Source of the DNA: Caballeronia telluris
GTDB lineage: Bacteria > Pseudomonadota > Gammaproteobacteria > Burkholderiales > Burkholderiaceae
Assembly: GCF_001544495.1 (NCBI RefSeq)
Contig: NZ_FCNZ02000001.1
Coordinates: forward strand, 600,092 to 664,091
DNA length: 64,000 nucleotides
Reading direction: 5' to 3'
In this document: positions 1 to 9,244 of the stretch, one piece after another
Numbering within the stretch: the first letter of the stretch is position 1
Layout of the letters: every line of letters begins with the position of its first letter
Translations under genes and position numbers: made by a program
Notes under the pieces: model-generated
What the model was told of the DNA's origin: nothing
Seen by the model: only the letters and a program-made list of their open reading frames with translations
The model's database searches: none

Positions 1-1358
1 CCGTGTTCGCCGCCGAAGTAGGGAAAGCCGACATCGACGATCTCGTCGTGCGCGCCCGCCTTCACGAACGACAGGCGCGGATCGATCGCGCCGCCGCTGC
101 CGCCGTCCTTCAGTTCAAGATTCCAGCGGCCGACTTTTTCGCCATCGTTATGCGCCGCTTCATTCCAGCGGAAGCCGACCGTGCCGTTAGGTGCGACGAT
201 CGCGCCGGTGGCGTCGTCGACGAGCAGTGTCTTCCATTGCGGGTTATTCGCTTCGCCGAGATTGTTCGCGAGGTGCGAGGCGCGCAGGAAATGATCGGGC
301 ACCAGCGTGCCATTGTTCTCGCGCAGCAGCACGAGCATCGGCATGTCGGTGTACTGCTTTACGTAGTCGCGCAGATACGAGGATGTGCGCGGCGCTTGCA
401 CCGCATGAAACTCCTTCATGACGACGTGACCCATCGCCATCGCGAGCGCGGCGTCGGTGCCTTGCTTCGGCGCGAGCCAGATGTCGCCGAACTTGACCAT
501 TTCGCCGAAGTCCGACGATACCGCCACGGTCTTCGTGCCCTTGTAGCGCACTTCGGTGTAGAAATGCGCGTCGGGCGTGCGGGTCTGCGGGACGTTCGAA
601 CCCCACACCATGAGGTACGTGGAGTTGTACCAGTCGGCGGATTCGGGCACGTCCGTCTGTTCGCCCCAGACTTGCGGCGAGGCGGGCGGAAGGTCGCAAT
701 ACCAGTCGTAGAACGAGAGGCACGCGCCGCCGATCAGGCTCAGATAGCGCGCGCCGGCCGCGTAGGAAACCATTGACATCGCCGGAATCGGCGAGAAGCC
801 GATCACGCGGTCCGGGCCAAATTTCTTGATCGTGAACGCGTTGGCCGCCGCGATGATCTCGGTCGCCGTGTCCCAGTCGGCGCGCACGAAGCCGCCGAGT
901 CCGCGCACCTGCTTGTAGCGCGCGGCCTTCTCGGGGTTCTGGCTGATCGATTCCCATGCGTCGATCGGATCGAGCTTCTTGCGCGCCTCGCGCCACATTT
1001 CGATGAGGCGCCCGCGAATCATCGGATACTTCACGCGCTGCGCCGAATACACATACCAGCTATACGACGCACCGCGCGGACACCCGCGCGGCTCGTGATT
1101 CGGCAGATCGGCGCGGGTACGGGGATAGTCGGTCTGCTGCGTTTCCCACGTGATCAAACCGTTCTTGACATACACCTTCCATGAACACGAACCGGTGCAA
1201 TTGACACCGTGCGTGGAGCGCACGACCTTGTCGTGCTGCCAGCGATTGCGATAGCCGTTCTCCCACGTGCGGTCTTCATCGACGACTGCGCCGTGACCAT
1301 CGGAAAACGTCGACCGGGTGCGTTTCATGAACTTCAGCCGGTCAAGAAAGTGACTCAT
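1..1358 (-). CDS. narG: Respiratory nitrate reductase alpha subunit (partial, C-terminus outside window)
   Basis: Catalytic molybdenum subunit of the membrane-bound nitrate reductase, which reduces nitrate to nitrite on the cytoplasmic side using quinol electrons. About 452 N-terminal residues are present; the family has about 1,240. The start at 1358 is preceded by GGAG and gives the typical beginning MSHFLDRLKF. Visible signatures are HGVNCTGSC (His/Cys ligands of the FS0 iron-sulfur cluster), SFYDWYCDLPPASP, which carries the Asp ligand of molybdenum, and WGSNVPQTRTPDAHF. It lies downstream of narK1 and narK2 on the same strand, the usual narK1K2GHJI order; narH, narJ and narI should follow beyond the window. 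Confidence 0.96.
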   Translation of the reverse strand, partial: MSHFLDRLKFMKRTRSTFSDGHGAVVDEDRTWENGYRNRWQHDKVVRSTHGVNCTGSCSWKVYVKNGLITWETQQTDYPRTRADLPNHEPRGCPRGASYSWYVYSAQRVKYPMIRGRLIEMWREARKKLDPIDAWESISQNPEKAARYKQVRGLGGFVRADWDTATEIIAAANAFTIKKFGPDRVIGFSPIPAMSMVSYAAGARYLSLIGGACLSFYDWYCDLPPASPQVWGEQTDVPESADWYNSTYLMVWGSNVPQTRTPDAHFYTEVRYKGTKTVAVSSDFGEMVKFGDIWLAPKQGTDAALAMAMGHVVMKEFHAVQAPRTSSYLRDYVKQYTDMPMLVLLRENNGTLVPDHFLRASHLANNLGEANNPQWKTLLVDDATGAIVAPNGTVGFRWNEAAHNDGEKVGRWNLELKDGGSGGAIDPRLSFVKAGAHDEIVDVGFPYFGGEH

Positions 1359-1377
1359 TTTTTATCTCCAAGCGGCG

Positions 1378-1401
1378 CTTCTCGCGCCTGGCGGCGAGAA
1401 G
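1378..1401 (-). other. Stem-loop in the narK2-narG spacer
   Basis: Stem CTTCTCGC / GCGAGAAG with an 8-base loop, lying just upstream of the narG ribosome binding site on the transcript. It has no T-run, so it is more likely an mRNA processing or stability element, or chance, than a terminator. Confidence 0.3.
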
Positions 1402-1506
1402 GAAAGCCAGGCGGAAGCAGACCGGGTCAGCATAGGCGCAGGCGTTGTGCTTGCCTATTCGCCATAGGTTGAAGTCGGGTTACGTCTTTAGGCGTAGTCC
1501 GCCGGA

Positions 1507-2892
1507 TCAGCAAGGCATGCCGGCGCCGCGGCGCGCGTAAAAAAACCACGTGATCGCGACGCATGTCGCATAGAACACGACGAACACATAGAGCGCGGGC
1601 ACGGCCGAACCGGTCAGTTCGAGCGCGGAGCCGAACGTCTTCGGAATGAAGAAGCCGCCATAGGCACCGAGCGCTCCCGCGAAGCCCAACACGGCCGCCG
1701 ACTCCTTGCCCGCCTCCTGCTGCGCGCGGCGCAGTGTGGCGTCGTCCTGGCCGCGCGCCTCGCGCTGGTGCTGCGTCATGAAGATCACGGGGATCATGCG
1801 GAAGGTCGATCCGTTGCCGATGCCCGTCAGCGCGAAGAGCAGGATGAAGGTGACGAGAAAACCGTCGAAGCTGCCTCCTGCGCCGTTGCCCGGCAGGAAA
1901 TGGACGACGGCGAACACGGCCGCGATCATCGCGATGAAGGTGCCGAGCGTGACGCGCGCGCCGCCGAGCCGGTCGGAGATCCAGCCGCCGACCGGACGCG
2001 TCAGCGCACCGGCGAGCGGTCCGAGAAACGCATAGGCGGTTGGATCGACTGTCGGGAACTGCGACTTGGTCAGGAGCGCAAACCCCGCCGAGAAACCGAT
2101 GAACGAACCAAAAGTGCCGACATAGAGGCAGCACATGAGCCAGGTGTGCTTGCGCCGGAAGATGACCGCCTGTTCCGCGAAGGATGCCTTCGCATCGGCG
2201 ATGTCGTTCATGCCGAACCACGCCGCGAGCGTTGCCACGACGATGAACGGCACCCAGATGAATCCCGCGTTCTGCAACCAGATGCCGTGCTCGATGCCGT
2301 CCTTGACGAACGTCGTGCCGCCGCCCGCCAACGCGCCGAACACGCTCGAAGCGATCACGAGCGGCGCCACGAACTGCACGAGCGACACGCCAAGATTGCC
2401 GATGCCCGCGTTGAGGCCCGTCGCGAACCCCTTTTTCGCCTTGGGGAAGAAGAAGCTGATATTCGCCATCGACGAACTGAAGTTCGCGCCGCCGAGCCCG
2501 CACAACAGGGCGAGCACCAGCAGTGTCGGGTAGCTCGTGGACGGATCGCGCAGCGCGAAGCCCACGCCCAGCGCGGGAATCAGCAGGGTTGCCGTGGAGA
2601 ACGCCGTGAAACGGCGACCGCCGAAAACCGGTACGAGGAATGAATAGAAGATGCGCAGCGTCGCGCCCGACAGCGCGGGAAGGGCAGTCAGCCAGAACAG
2701 CTGGTTCTTGCTGAAATGGAAGCCGCCTTTTTCGAGGTTCACGACGGTGACGCTCCACAGCGACCACACGGCGAACGCGAGCATCAGCGCGGGAATCGAA
2801 ATCCACAGATTGCGGTTGGCGACGGACGCGCCGCCGGATTTCCAGAACGCCGGGTCTTCCGGCGTCCAGTTGGTCAGGACTTGGTTGGACAT
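1507..2892 (-). CDS. narK2: Nitrate/nitrite transporter NarK2 (MFS)
   Basis: Major facilitator superfamily transporter of the NarK/NNP family, 461 residues with about 12 hydrophobic segments, expected in the inner membrane where it imports nitrate or exchanges it for nitrite. The motif GLNAGIGNLGVS matches the family nitrate signature. The start MSNQVLTNW at 2892 was chosen because the frame stays open far upstream but there reads as a shadow of narK1. It is followed 148 bp later by narG and preceded 29 bp upstream by narK1, so the three are probably co-transcribed. The ribosome binding site is weak (AAGACGAC). Confidence 0.93.
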   Translation of the reverse strand: MSNQVLTNWTPEDPAFWKSGGASVANRNLWISIPALMLAFAVWSLWSVTVVNLEKGGFHFSKNQLFWLTALPALSGATLRIFYSFLVPVFGGRRFTAFSTATLLIPALGVGFALRDPSTSYPTLLVLALLCGLGGANFSSSMANISFFFPKAKKGFATGLNAGIGNLGVSLVQFVAPLVIASSVFGALAGGGTTFVKDGIEHGIWLQNAGFIWVPFIVVATLAAWFGMNDIADAKASFAEQAVIFRRKHTWLMCCLYVGTFGSFIGFSAGFALLTKSQFPTVDPTAYAFLGPLAGALTRPVGGWISDRLGGARVTLGTFIAMIAAVFAVVHFLPGNGAGGSFDGFLVTFILLFALTGIGNGSTFRMIPVIFMTQHQREARGQDDATLRRAQQEAGKESAAVLGFAGALGAYGGFFIPKTFGSALELTGSAVPALYVFVVFYATCVAITWFFYARRGAGMPC

Positions 2893-2921
2893 GATGTCGT
2901 CTTGGTTGATGCGGGGATGGG

Positions 2922-4217
2922 TCAGACGGCCGCGTTGCGGGCGGCGGATTTGTCGCGCGCTTCTGCCGCGCCGACTGGACGGAACGAGAAGTGCATCCAG
3001 ATCAGGCTGACGGCTGTCGCGCCGAAGAGGAGCATGAAACAGGTGCTGTGCACGCCGGTCAGGTCGACGAGCGCGCCGAAGAGGATCGGCAGTGCGAAGC
3101 CCGCGAGGCCGCCCGCCAGGCCGACGACGCCGGAGATGGCGCCGATGTTGTCGGTGTAGTCGTTCGAAATGAACTTGAAGACGGAGGCCTTGCCGATCGC
3201 CATTGCAATGCCGACGACGAACATCAGCGCGGTGAACAGGGTTGGCGGGATAGCGATGTGAAAGCCGATCGGGCCGTTCGCCGAACGAACCGTGAAATCG
3301 CTTTCCGGATAGCTGAGCACGAAGAAGCAGACGAACACGATCCACATGACGATCCATGTCGTCCGGTATGCACCGTAGCGGTCGGAGAGCCAGCCGCCGA
3401 TCGCGCGCAGCAAGCCGCCCGGCAGCGAGAAGCACGCCGCGAGGAGCGCCGCCTGTTCGATGGCAAAGCCGTAGTGGTTGACGTAGTAGTGCGGCATCCA
3501 CAGCGACAGGCCGACATAGCCGCCGAACACCACCGAGTAGTACTGTGAATAGCGCCAGGCTCGCACGTCCATCAGCGTGTGGCGACTGCTTGCATTACTT
3601 CGTGTCTTCGGCGTGCGATGGGCCGGATCGCTCACGGACGTCAGCCAGAATGCAAGCGCCGTGACGAGCATCACGATCGAGTAGACCTTCGGCACGATGG
3701 TCCACGTGCCCGCGGTCAGGATCAGCACGGGCGCGACGAACTTGGTCAACGCCGCCCCCGAGTTGCCGGCGCCGAAGATGCCCATCGCGAAACCCTGGCG
3801 CGATTTCGGAAACCAGCGCGCGACGTAGGGCGTGCCAATCGAGAAGCACGCGCCCGCCAGGCCGACCATGAGCCCGAGCACGATGAACTGCCAGAATTCG
3901 GTGGCATGCGAGATGAGCCATAGCGGCACGACGGTGGCGAGCATCGTGACAAGGAAGACGATGCGTCCGCCCACCCGGTCGGTACAGATGCCGAGGGGCA
4001 CGCGGGCGAGCGAGCCCGACAGCACGGGCGTCGCGGCGATCATGCCGAATTGCGTGTCGGTGAGGTTGAGCTGCTCTTTCAGCGGAATGCCGAGAATGGC
4101 GAACATCATCCAGATCGCGAAGCAGATGGTGAATGCAAACGTGCTCGACCCGAGCACGCGCCACGCGCGCGGGTCTTGTTCGAACGAGCTGGTCTGGGTC
4201 TTGCGTGCGGCAGTCAT
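2922..4217 (-). CDS. narK1: Nitrate transporter NarK1 (MFS)
   Basis: A second NarK-type transporter, 431 residues, first gene of the minus-strand nitrate operon. NarK1-type members are usually proposed to be nitrate/proton symporters and NarK2-type members nitrate/nitrite antiporters; that split is family knowledge, not shown here. The nitrate signature appears as GIFGAGNSGAALTK, with an MFS loop at GICTDRVGGR. The start MTAARKTQ at 4217 fits family N-termini; an ATG at 4328 in the same frame would add 37 unlikely residues. No clear FNR-type TTGAT-N4-ATCAA box was found in the spacer towards nrdJ. Confidence 0.92.
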   Translation of the reverse strand: MTAARKTQTSSFEQDPRAWRVLGSSTFAFTICFAIWMMFAILGIPLKEQLNLTDTQFGMIAATPVLSGSLARVPLGICTDRVGGRIVFLVTMLATVVPLWLISHATEFWQFIVLGLMVGLAGACFSIGTPYVARWFPKSRQGFAMGIFGAGNSGAALTKFVAPVLILTAGTWTIVPKVYSIVMLVTALAFWLTSVSDPAHRTPKTRSNASSRHTLMDVRAWRYSQYYSVVFGGYVGLSLWMPHYYVNHYGFAIEQAALLAACFSLPGGLLRAIGGWLSDRYGAYRTTWIVMWIVFVCFFVLSYPESDFTVRSANGPIGFHIAIPPTLFTALMFVVGIAMAIGKASVFKFISNDYTDNIGAISGVVGLAGGLAGFALPILFGALVDLTGVHSTCFMLLFGATAVSLIWMHFSFRPVGAAEARDKSAARNAAV

Positions 4218-4489
4218 CGTGCGGGAGCGAAGGGGTTGAAATCGGGTTGGAGGGAGAGACAACGAGCTGGTCCAGAGCTTGCCTCGCGCGTAATGCGCCG
4301 ACCATTCACCAAAGGGACAGGGCGACACGACACCGCTCGTTCGTTCGAGCTACTCCGGAAGGCGTAATCCGAAAAACATCGCCGCCAAGACTTGGCGCTC
4401 GTTGCGCAATCGCGCTATCGTCTTGAATCGTGTTTGCGGATCGGGCCGTGCATCACGTGCACGGTGCCCGCGCGTTTTCGAGGACGGAC

Positions 4490-7012
4490 ATGGCTGAAGA
4501 CAATCTCAACACTCCGGTTGCACCGCAGCAGTTTTCCATCGACGTGATGATCGAGAAGTACGCGAAGGGCGACGAAAGCCGCGTAGAGGACATCTACCGG
4601 CGCGTCGCGCGCGGTGTCGCACTGGCGGAACCCGAGGCGCTGCGCACGAAGACAGAAGCGGACTTCGTCGACAACTTCCGGCGCGGCGCGCTCGGCGCGG
4701 GCCGCATCATGAGCGCGGCGGGCACGGGCATCGAGGCGACGCTCATCAACTGCTTCGTGCAGCCGGTCGGCGATGCGATCCAGGGTGTCGATGAAAACGG
4801 CCTGCCGGGCATCTACGTGGCGCTGTTGCAGGCGGCCGAGACGATGCGGCGCGGCGGCGGCGTCGGCTACAACTTTTCCGCGATCCGGCCCAAGGGCGCG
4901 CGCGTTCATTCGACCGGCTCGTCCGCGTCGGGACCATGCAGCTACATGGACGTGTTCGACGCGTCGTGCCGCACGGTCGAGAGCGCGGGTTCGCGGCGCG
5001 GCGCGCAGATGGGCATCCTCGACTGCACGCATCCCGACCTGCTCGAATTCATCGCGGCCAAGCACGAGAAAGGGCGCTGGAATAACTTCAACGTGTCGGT
5101 GGCGGTGTCGGACGAATTCATGCAGGCCGTCGCCGACGACGCGGGCTGGGAACTCGTGCATCGCGCGGAGCCCGCGCCCTCGCTGCGCGCATCGGGCGAC
5201 CTGCGGCGGCGCGAGGACGGCATGTGGGTGTATCGCGAAGTGCGGGCGCGCGAAGTGTGGGACGTCATCATGCGTTCGACCTACGACGTGGCCGAGCCGG
5301 GCGTCGTCTTCATGTCGCGCATGAACGACGACAACAACCTGCGCGGTGTCGAGACGATCCGCGCGACGAACCCGTGCGGCGAGCAGCCGTTGCCCGCCTA
5401 TGGCTGTTGCAACCTGGGGCCGCTCAATCTCACGCGCTTCGTGCGCGACGCGTTCGCGCAAGAACGCGGCGGCACGCCGTCATTCGACTGGGACGCGCTC
5501 GCGAAGACCACGCGCATCCAGGTGCGCTTTCTCGACGACGTGCTCGACGTCACGCTCTGGCCCTTGCCCGAGCAGGCGCGCGAGGCGGATGCGAAGCGGC
5601 GCATCGGCGTGGGCTTCACGGGTCTCGGCGACACGCTCGTGATGCTCGGCATCCGCTACGACGCGCCCGAAGGCCGCGAATTCGCAACGCGTGTCGCGCG
5701 CACCATGCGTGATGAAGCGTATCGCGCGTCGGTCGAACTCGCGCGCGAGCGCGGCGCGTTTCCGCTTTTCAACGCGAAGCAGTATCTGGAGGAAGGCACG
5801 TTCGCTTCGCGCCTGCCCGAGGACATCAAGGAAGACATCCGCAAGACCGGCATCCGCAACAGCCATCTGCTTTCCATCGCGCCGACCGGCACCGTGAGTC
5901 TCGCGTTTGCCGACAACGCATCGAACGGCATCGAGCCCGCGTTCTCGTGGACCTACCAGCGCACGAAGCGCATGGCCGATGGCGGTCGGCAGTCGTTTGC
6001 GGTGGAAGATCACGCTTATCGGCTGTATCGCGAGCTGGGCGGCAACGTGAATGCGCTGCCCGATTACTTTGTGAATGCGCTGCAGATGTCCGCGCATGAC
6101 CATCTGGAAATGATGGCGGCGGTGCAGCCTTTCGTCGACACGTCGATTTCGAAAACCGTCAACGTTCCCGCCGACTATCCCTTCGACAAATTCCAGGACC
6201 TGTATTTCGAAGCGTGGCGGCGCGGGCTGAAGGGGCTTGCGACATACCGGCCGAACGAGACGCTGGGCGCGGTGCTGTCAGTCACGCCGGAGACGACCCC
6301 CGCCGATTCGCCGGACCCGGATCTGGAGCAGGACCCGCTGCGCATCGCGATCGACCACCGGCCGCGCGGCGAACTGCCCGCGGTCATCGAGAAGGTCGAG
6401 TATCTGACGCAGGCGGGGAAGAAGTCGCTCTATGTCGCGGTGTCGTTCATCGAAGTGACGGGGCGGCAGGGCGGCGAGGACGTGACTATCGAGCGTCCGA
6501 TCGAGTTCTTCATCCCGACCGGCCAGCGCGACGAATCGCAACAGTGGATCACGGCGACCATGCGCTCGCTTTCGCTTGCTGCGCGCGGGGGCTTCGTCGC
6601 GCGCAATCTGCAGGACATGCGCAAGGTCTCGTGGGATCGCGGTCAGGTGCGTCTCGGCGATGTCGAACGGCTCGACGGCCATCGCAGCCCGCGCTGGCAC
6701 GATTCCGAAGTCGCGGCGCTCGCGTATGCGATCCAGCAGATTCTGTATCGGCGTGGCTTTCTCGATGCGGAGGGCAATCAAGTCCCGTCGCGCGCGCTCG
6801 CGCAGCGTCACACGAGAGCGCTTGCGGCGCAGCCAGTGCTCGACGAAACAGAGGAGGATGATCCGACGCAACTCGATTCATCGACCGGCGATGCCCATTC
6901 GCTCATGCGCATGCACGGACGCAAGTGCCCGACGTGTGGGGCCAATGCGGTCATCCGCAAGGACGGATGCGACTTCTGCACCGCGTGCGGAGAAATCGGC
7001 GCGTGCGGATGA
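4490..7012 (+). CDS. nrdJ: Adenosylcobalamin-dependent (class II) ribonucleotide reductase
   Basis: Reduces ribonucleotides to deoxyribonucleotides with a radical generated from adenosylcobalamin, so it needs neither oxygen nor an iron cofactor. It has 840 residues from the ATG at 4490, which has GAGGACGG just upstream. The catalytic block NPCGEQPL (Asn, Cys, Glu) is near residue 295, followed by the conserved YGCCNLGPLNL. The thiyl-site region ends in a C-terminal domain and a cysteine-rich tail (CPTCG near residue 812, then CDFCTACGEIGAC) that recycles the active-site disulfide. It is divergent from the nitrate operon, which fits DNA synthesis without oxygen, and its cofactor is made by the cobalamin cluster further along the window. 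Confidence 0.96.
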   Translation: MAEDNLNTPVAPQQFSIDVMIEKYAKGDESRVEDIYRRVARGVALAEPEALRTKTEADFVDNFRRGALGAGRIMSAAGTGIEATLINCFVQPVGDAIQGVDENGLPGIYVALLQAAETMRRGGGVGYNFSAIRPKGARVHSTGSSASGPCSYMDVFDASCRTVESAGSRRGAQMGILDCTHPDLLEFIAAKHEKGRWNNFNVSVAVSDEFMQAVADDAGWELVHRAEPAPSLRASGDLRRREDGMWVYREVRAREVWDVIMRSTYDVAEPGVVFMSRMNDDNNLRGVETIRATNPCGEQPLPAYGCCNLGPLNLTRFVRDAFAQERGGTPSFDWDALAKTTRIQVRFLDDVLDVTLWPLPEQAREADAKRRIGVGFTGLGDTLVMLGIRYDAPEGREFATRVARTMRDEAYRASVELARERGAFPLFNAKQYLEEGTFASRLPEDIKEDIRKTGIRNSHLLSIAPTGTVSLAFADNASNGIEPAFSWTYQRTKRMADGGRQSFAVEDHAYRLYRELGGNVNALPDYFVNALQMSAHDHLEMMAAVQPFVDTSISKTVNVPADYPFDKFQDLYFEAWRRGLKGLATYRPNETLGAVLSVTPETTPADSPDPDLEQDPLRIAIDHRPRGELPAVIEKVEYLTQAGKKSLYVAVSFIEVTGRQGGEDVTIERPIEFFIPTGQRDESQQWITATMRSLSLAARGGFVARNLQDMRKVSWDRGQVRLGDVERLDGHRSPRWHDSEVAALAYAIQQILYRRGFLDAEGNQVPSRALAQRHTRALAAQPVLDETEEDDPTQLDSSTGDAHSLMRMHGRKCPTCGANAVIRKDGCDFCTACGEIGACG

Positions 7013-7030
7013 GCTGGCCGCGCGAGGCGT

Positions 7031-7341
7031 TCAGCCTCGCGTATCCGCCACGGGCGACGGCCTGACGGTTTGAGCCGAGGACGGGTGCGAAGCCTGCGTC
7101 ACCGCTTGCTCCACCTGCGAGCGGGCCGCATCGGAAACGACTTGCGGCCCCGCTATCGTCGCGATGACGAAGACTGCCGCGACGATTACCGCGCCCACGT
7201 CGACGCTCCGGGTTCCGCGGCCTGGCATTCCGCCGTGCGCGGCGTGCTGGCCCGCTCCTGAACATAAGGACGCCAGACGGGCGCGGAAGGTGCCCAATCG
7301 TCGAGGGCCGAAAACTGCTCGAGGGGTGTGTTGTCGTTCAT
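7031..7341 (-). pseudogene. Small single-pass membrane protein, apparently frameshifted
   Basis: Two overlapping frames look like halves of one protein. The first starts at the ATG at 7341 (MNDNTPLEQFSALDDWAP, GAGAGAAAGA upstream) and runs about 30 sensible residues to PYVQERA before entering arginine- and proline-rich text that stops at 7186. The frame one base over reads QHAAHGGMPGRG and then a clear membrane segment (VDVGAVIVAAVFVIATIAG) to a stop at 7031. Adding one base near 7253 joins them into about 103 residues. It could be a real mutation, a sequencing error, or two tiny genes; the second has only a TTG start. Function unknown. Confidence 0.45.
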
Positions 7342-7376
7342 GATCTTTCTCTCTGTTCCGCTCGCGATATGCCCGC

Positions 7377-7730
7377 TCAATGAGCCGCGACGCCGCTTTG
7401 CGTCACCGATCCGTTCGCGTATTCCACGATCTCGCGGTTGTGCTGCTCGGCGAGGGCGGCGCGGCGTGCGGACTGCGCGGCGACCGCTTCGCCCGCCATG
7501 CTCTTGTCCGGATACGCGTTGCGGTTGAGCGCCGGCAGCGTGCCGTCCGAATACGAGGCGGCGAGTTCGGCACGCACTTCGGCGCGCGTCTTGGTGCTTT
7601 GCGCGGTCGTCGTCTGTATCTGATACGTGCCCGCGCGGCCGATGCCCTGACCGCCGTCGGCGAAAGCGGTCGTCGAAACGACAGCGGAAACGGCGGCAAG
7701 CGCTAAACCTGCGATTAGTCGGCTTTTCAT
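7377..7730 (-). CDS. DUF4148 family secreted protein
   Basis: 117 residues with a clear signal peptide (MKSRLIAGLALAAVSAVVS, then cleavage near AFA). The mature part has the DUF4148 pattern common and multicopy in Burkholderia: KTRAEVRAEL, then Y..G.LPALNRNAYPDKS. Its role is unknown; it is expected in the periplasm or outside. The start at 7730 has AGGAG ten bases upstream. It lies just upstream, on the same strand, of the small membrane protein reading, so the two may be co-transcribed. Confidence 0.85.
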   Translation of the reverse strand: MKSRLIAGLALAAVSAVVSTTAFADGGQGIGRAGTYQIQTTTAQSTKTRAEVRAELAASYSDGTLPALNRNAYPDKSMAGEAVAAQSARRAALAEQHNREIVEYANGSVTQSGVAAH

Positions 7731-7968
7731 GATGACGCTCCTGTCGATGCCTGAATGTTCGAAGAAATTCGATGAGCAGCGTCGGTTCGATGAACCCGGC
7801 TACGCTGCGACAGGACGAAATGTAGTCAAGCCGCGGCCGCGGATAAATGTGCAAAGTGCGAAAAGATTAATCGAGTCCGGCGAACAATCGCGGAGCGCCT
7901 TGTGGGGCGGGGGATTCGGAGGCGCGGTACACACCCGAGCGTGCAATAGACTCGGTATCCGAAGGGAC

Positions 7969-8000
7969 AAAAAACAAAAAGGGCGTTCGATCGAACGCCC
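7969..8000 (-). terminator. Rho-independent terminator of the LysR-type gene
   Basis: On the minus strand the perfect palindrome GGGCGTTCGATCGAACGCCC (7981-8000) is followed by TTTTTGTTTTTT (down to 7969). It sits 34 bp beyond the stop of the regulator gene at 8034. Confidence 0.9.
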
Positions 8001-8033
8001 GTGCCAAACGAAAATCCGATGCGAACCCGTTAG

Positions 8034-9047
8034 CTATGCAACCACATCGACGGTGCCCGCGACTTCAGGCGTGCCATACCGGACCATCTTCGACGAAAAC
8101 GACGTGCTCGTCGGCAGGCAGCGGCCTTCGGCGTCCTCCTGGCCCGAGAGCAGCGGGCAACGTTCGAACAGCTCCGCCGCCCAGTCGACGAACACGCGCA
8201 CCTTTTGCGACAGATGCCGGTTGTGCGGATAAACCGCTGAAATCGGCATCGGCAAAGGCTTCCACTGCGGCAGCACTTCGACCAGCTCGCCCGTTTGCAG
8301 GAACGGCAGCGCCATGAAGCGCGGCACCTGAATGAGCCCGACGCCCTTCACGCCGCAACTCAAGTAGGCTTCCGCATCGTTCACGGCGATCTTGCCACGC
8401 ATCTTCACTTCGATCGTCTTTTCGTCCACGACGAAATCCATGTCGATCACGCGGCCCGTGCGGCTCGAAAAATAATTGACGGCCGTGTGGTGTTCGAGAT
8501 CCTCGATGGTCTTCGGCATGCCGTGCAGTTCCAGGTACTGCGGGGCTGCGGCGGTCAGGCCCTGAAACACGCCGATGCGCCGCGCGACGAGACTCGAATC
8601 TTGCAGCGTGCCCACGCGAATCACGCAATCGACGCCTTCCTGGATCAGATCGACGGGCTTGTCGCCAAAGCCGACCATCAGTTCGATATCCGGATAGCGC
8701 GTGTGGAATTCGCACAGCGCGGGCATCACGATATTGCGTCCGATCGCGCCGGGCATGTCCACGCGCAGCTTGCCGCGCGGACCCTTGGCGCTCGTCGCGA
8801 ACGAGCCCTCGGCTTCCTCGATGTCCGCGAGGATGCGCACGCACCGCTCGTAATACGCGGCGCCGTCGGGCGTGAGATTCAGACGCCGGGTCGTGCGCTG
8901 AAGCAGCCGCACGTTGAGGAACGCCTCGAGGTTCTGGATGATCGTCGTCACCGACGCACGCGGGAGGTTGAGCGTATCCGCTGCGCGCGAAAAGCTGTTG
9001 GTGTCGACAACGCGTGTGAACACCTGCATAGCTTGTAGCCGATCCAT
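8034..9047 (-). CDS. bpeT: LysR-family regulator of the efflux operon (CeoR/BpeT-like)
   Basis: 337 residues with an N-terminal winged helix-turn-helix (MDRLQAMQVFTRVVDTNSFS, then RAADTLNLPRASVTTIIQNLE, residues 1-60) and a periplasmic-binding-like effector domain. It is divergent from an llpE-RND operon, exactly as CeoR in B. cenocepacia and BpeT in B. pseudomallei, which activate the llpE-led efflux operon in response to small co-inducers. The target assignment is inferred from this gene order. The C-terminal tail past about residue 300 is longer than in many LysR proteins. Confidence 0.85.
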   Translation of the reverse strand: MDRLQAMQVFTRVVDTNSFSRAADTLNLPRASVTTIIQNLEAFLNVRLLQRTTRRLNLTPDGAAYYERCVRILADIEEAEGSFATSAKGPRGKLRVDMPGAIGRNIVMPALCEFHTRYPDIELMVGFGDKPVDLIQEGVDCVIRVGTLQDSSLVARRIGVFQGLTAAAPQYLELHGMPKTIEDLEHHTAVNYFSSRTGRVIDMDFVVDEKTIEVKMRGKIAVNDAEAYLSCGVKGVGLIQVPRFMALPFLQTGELVEVLPQWKPLPMPISAVYPHNRHLSQKVRVFVDWAAELFERCPLLSGQEDAEGRCLPTSTSFSSKMVRYGTPEVAGTVDVVA

Positions 9048-9244
9048 GTTCTCTCACCGTCAAAAGCATTGCAGCGCCGGGAATTAAGCGCGCTGCTAAC
9101 AAACGATTAAGGATGTCGAATCGCGATTGTTCAGTGCGACCGAATTGTGTTGCCGGATTATAGGCATTTATCTAAAAACCTGCGGGCACCAGAATTCGTT
9201 CCATCGCAACTCAGGTGGGATGGCGCAAACGCGCCGCAAAAACC
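9048..9244. promoter_or_regulatory. Divergent regulatory region between the LysR-type gene and llpE
   Basis: 197 bp, distinctly AT-richer than its flanks. It holds a perfect palindrome AATCGCGATT (9119-9128) and TTAA repeats that could be part of a LysR binding site. A possible rightward promoter is TTGTGT, 18 bp, TATCTA, in the stretch before 9175. Binding by the divergent regulator is expected from gene order, not shown. Confidence 0.4.

Noticed and set aside
2893..3501. Upstream extension of narK2 to 664 codons, suggesting a fusion
   Set aside because: The extra part is a shifted-frame reading of narK1; narK2 has a normal start at 2892.
4218..4489. FNR/NarL-type operator between narK1 and nrdJ
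   Set aside because: No TTGAT-N4-ATCAA or convincing heptamer pair was found, only partial TTG/CAA words.
7021..7041. Hairpin CGCGAGGC/GCCTCGCG after nrdJ as a terminator
   Set aside because: No T-run, and it overlaps the end of the small membrane protein reading; could be chance in this GC-rich DNA.
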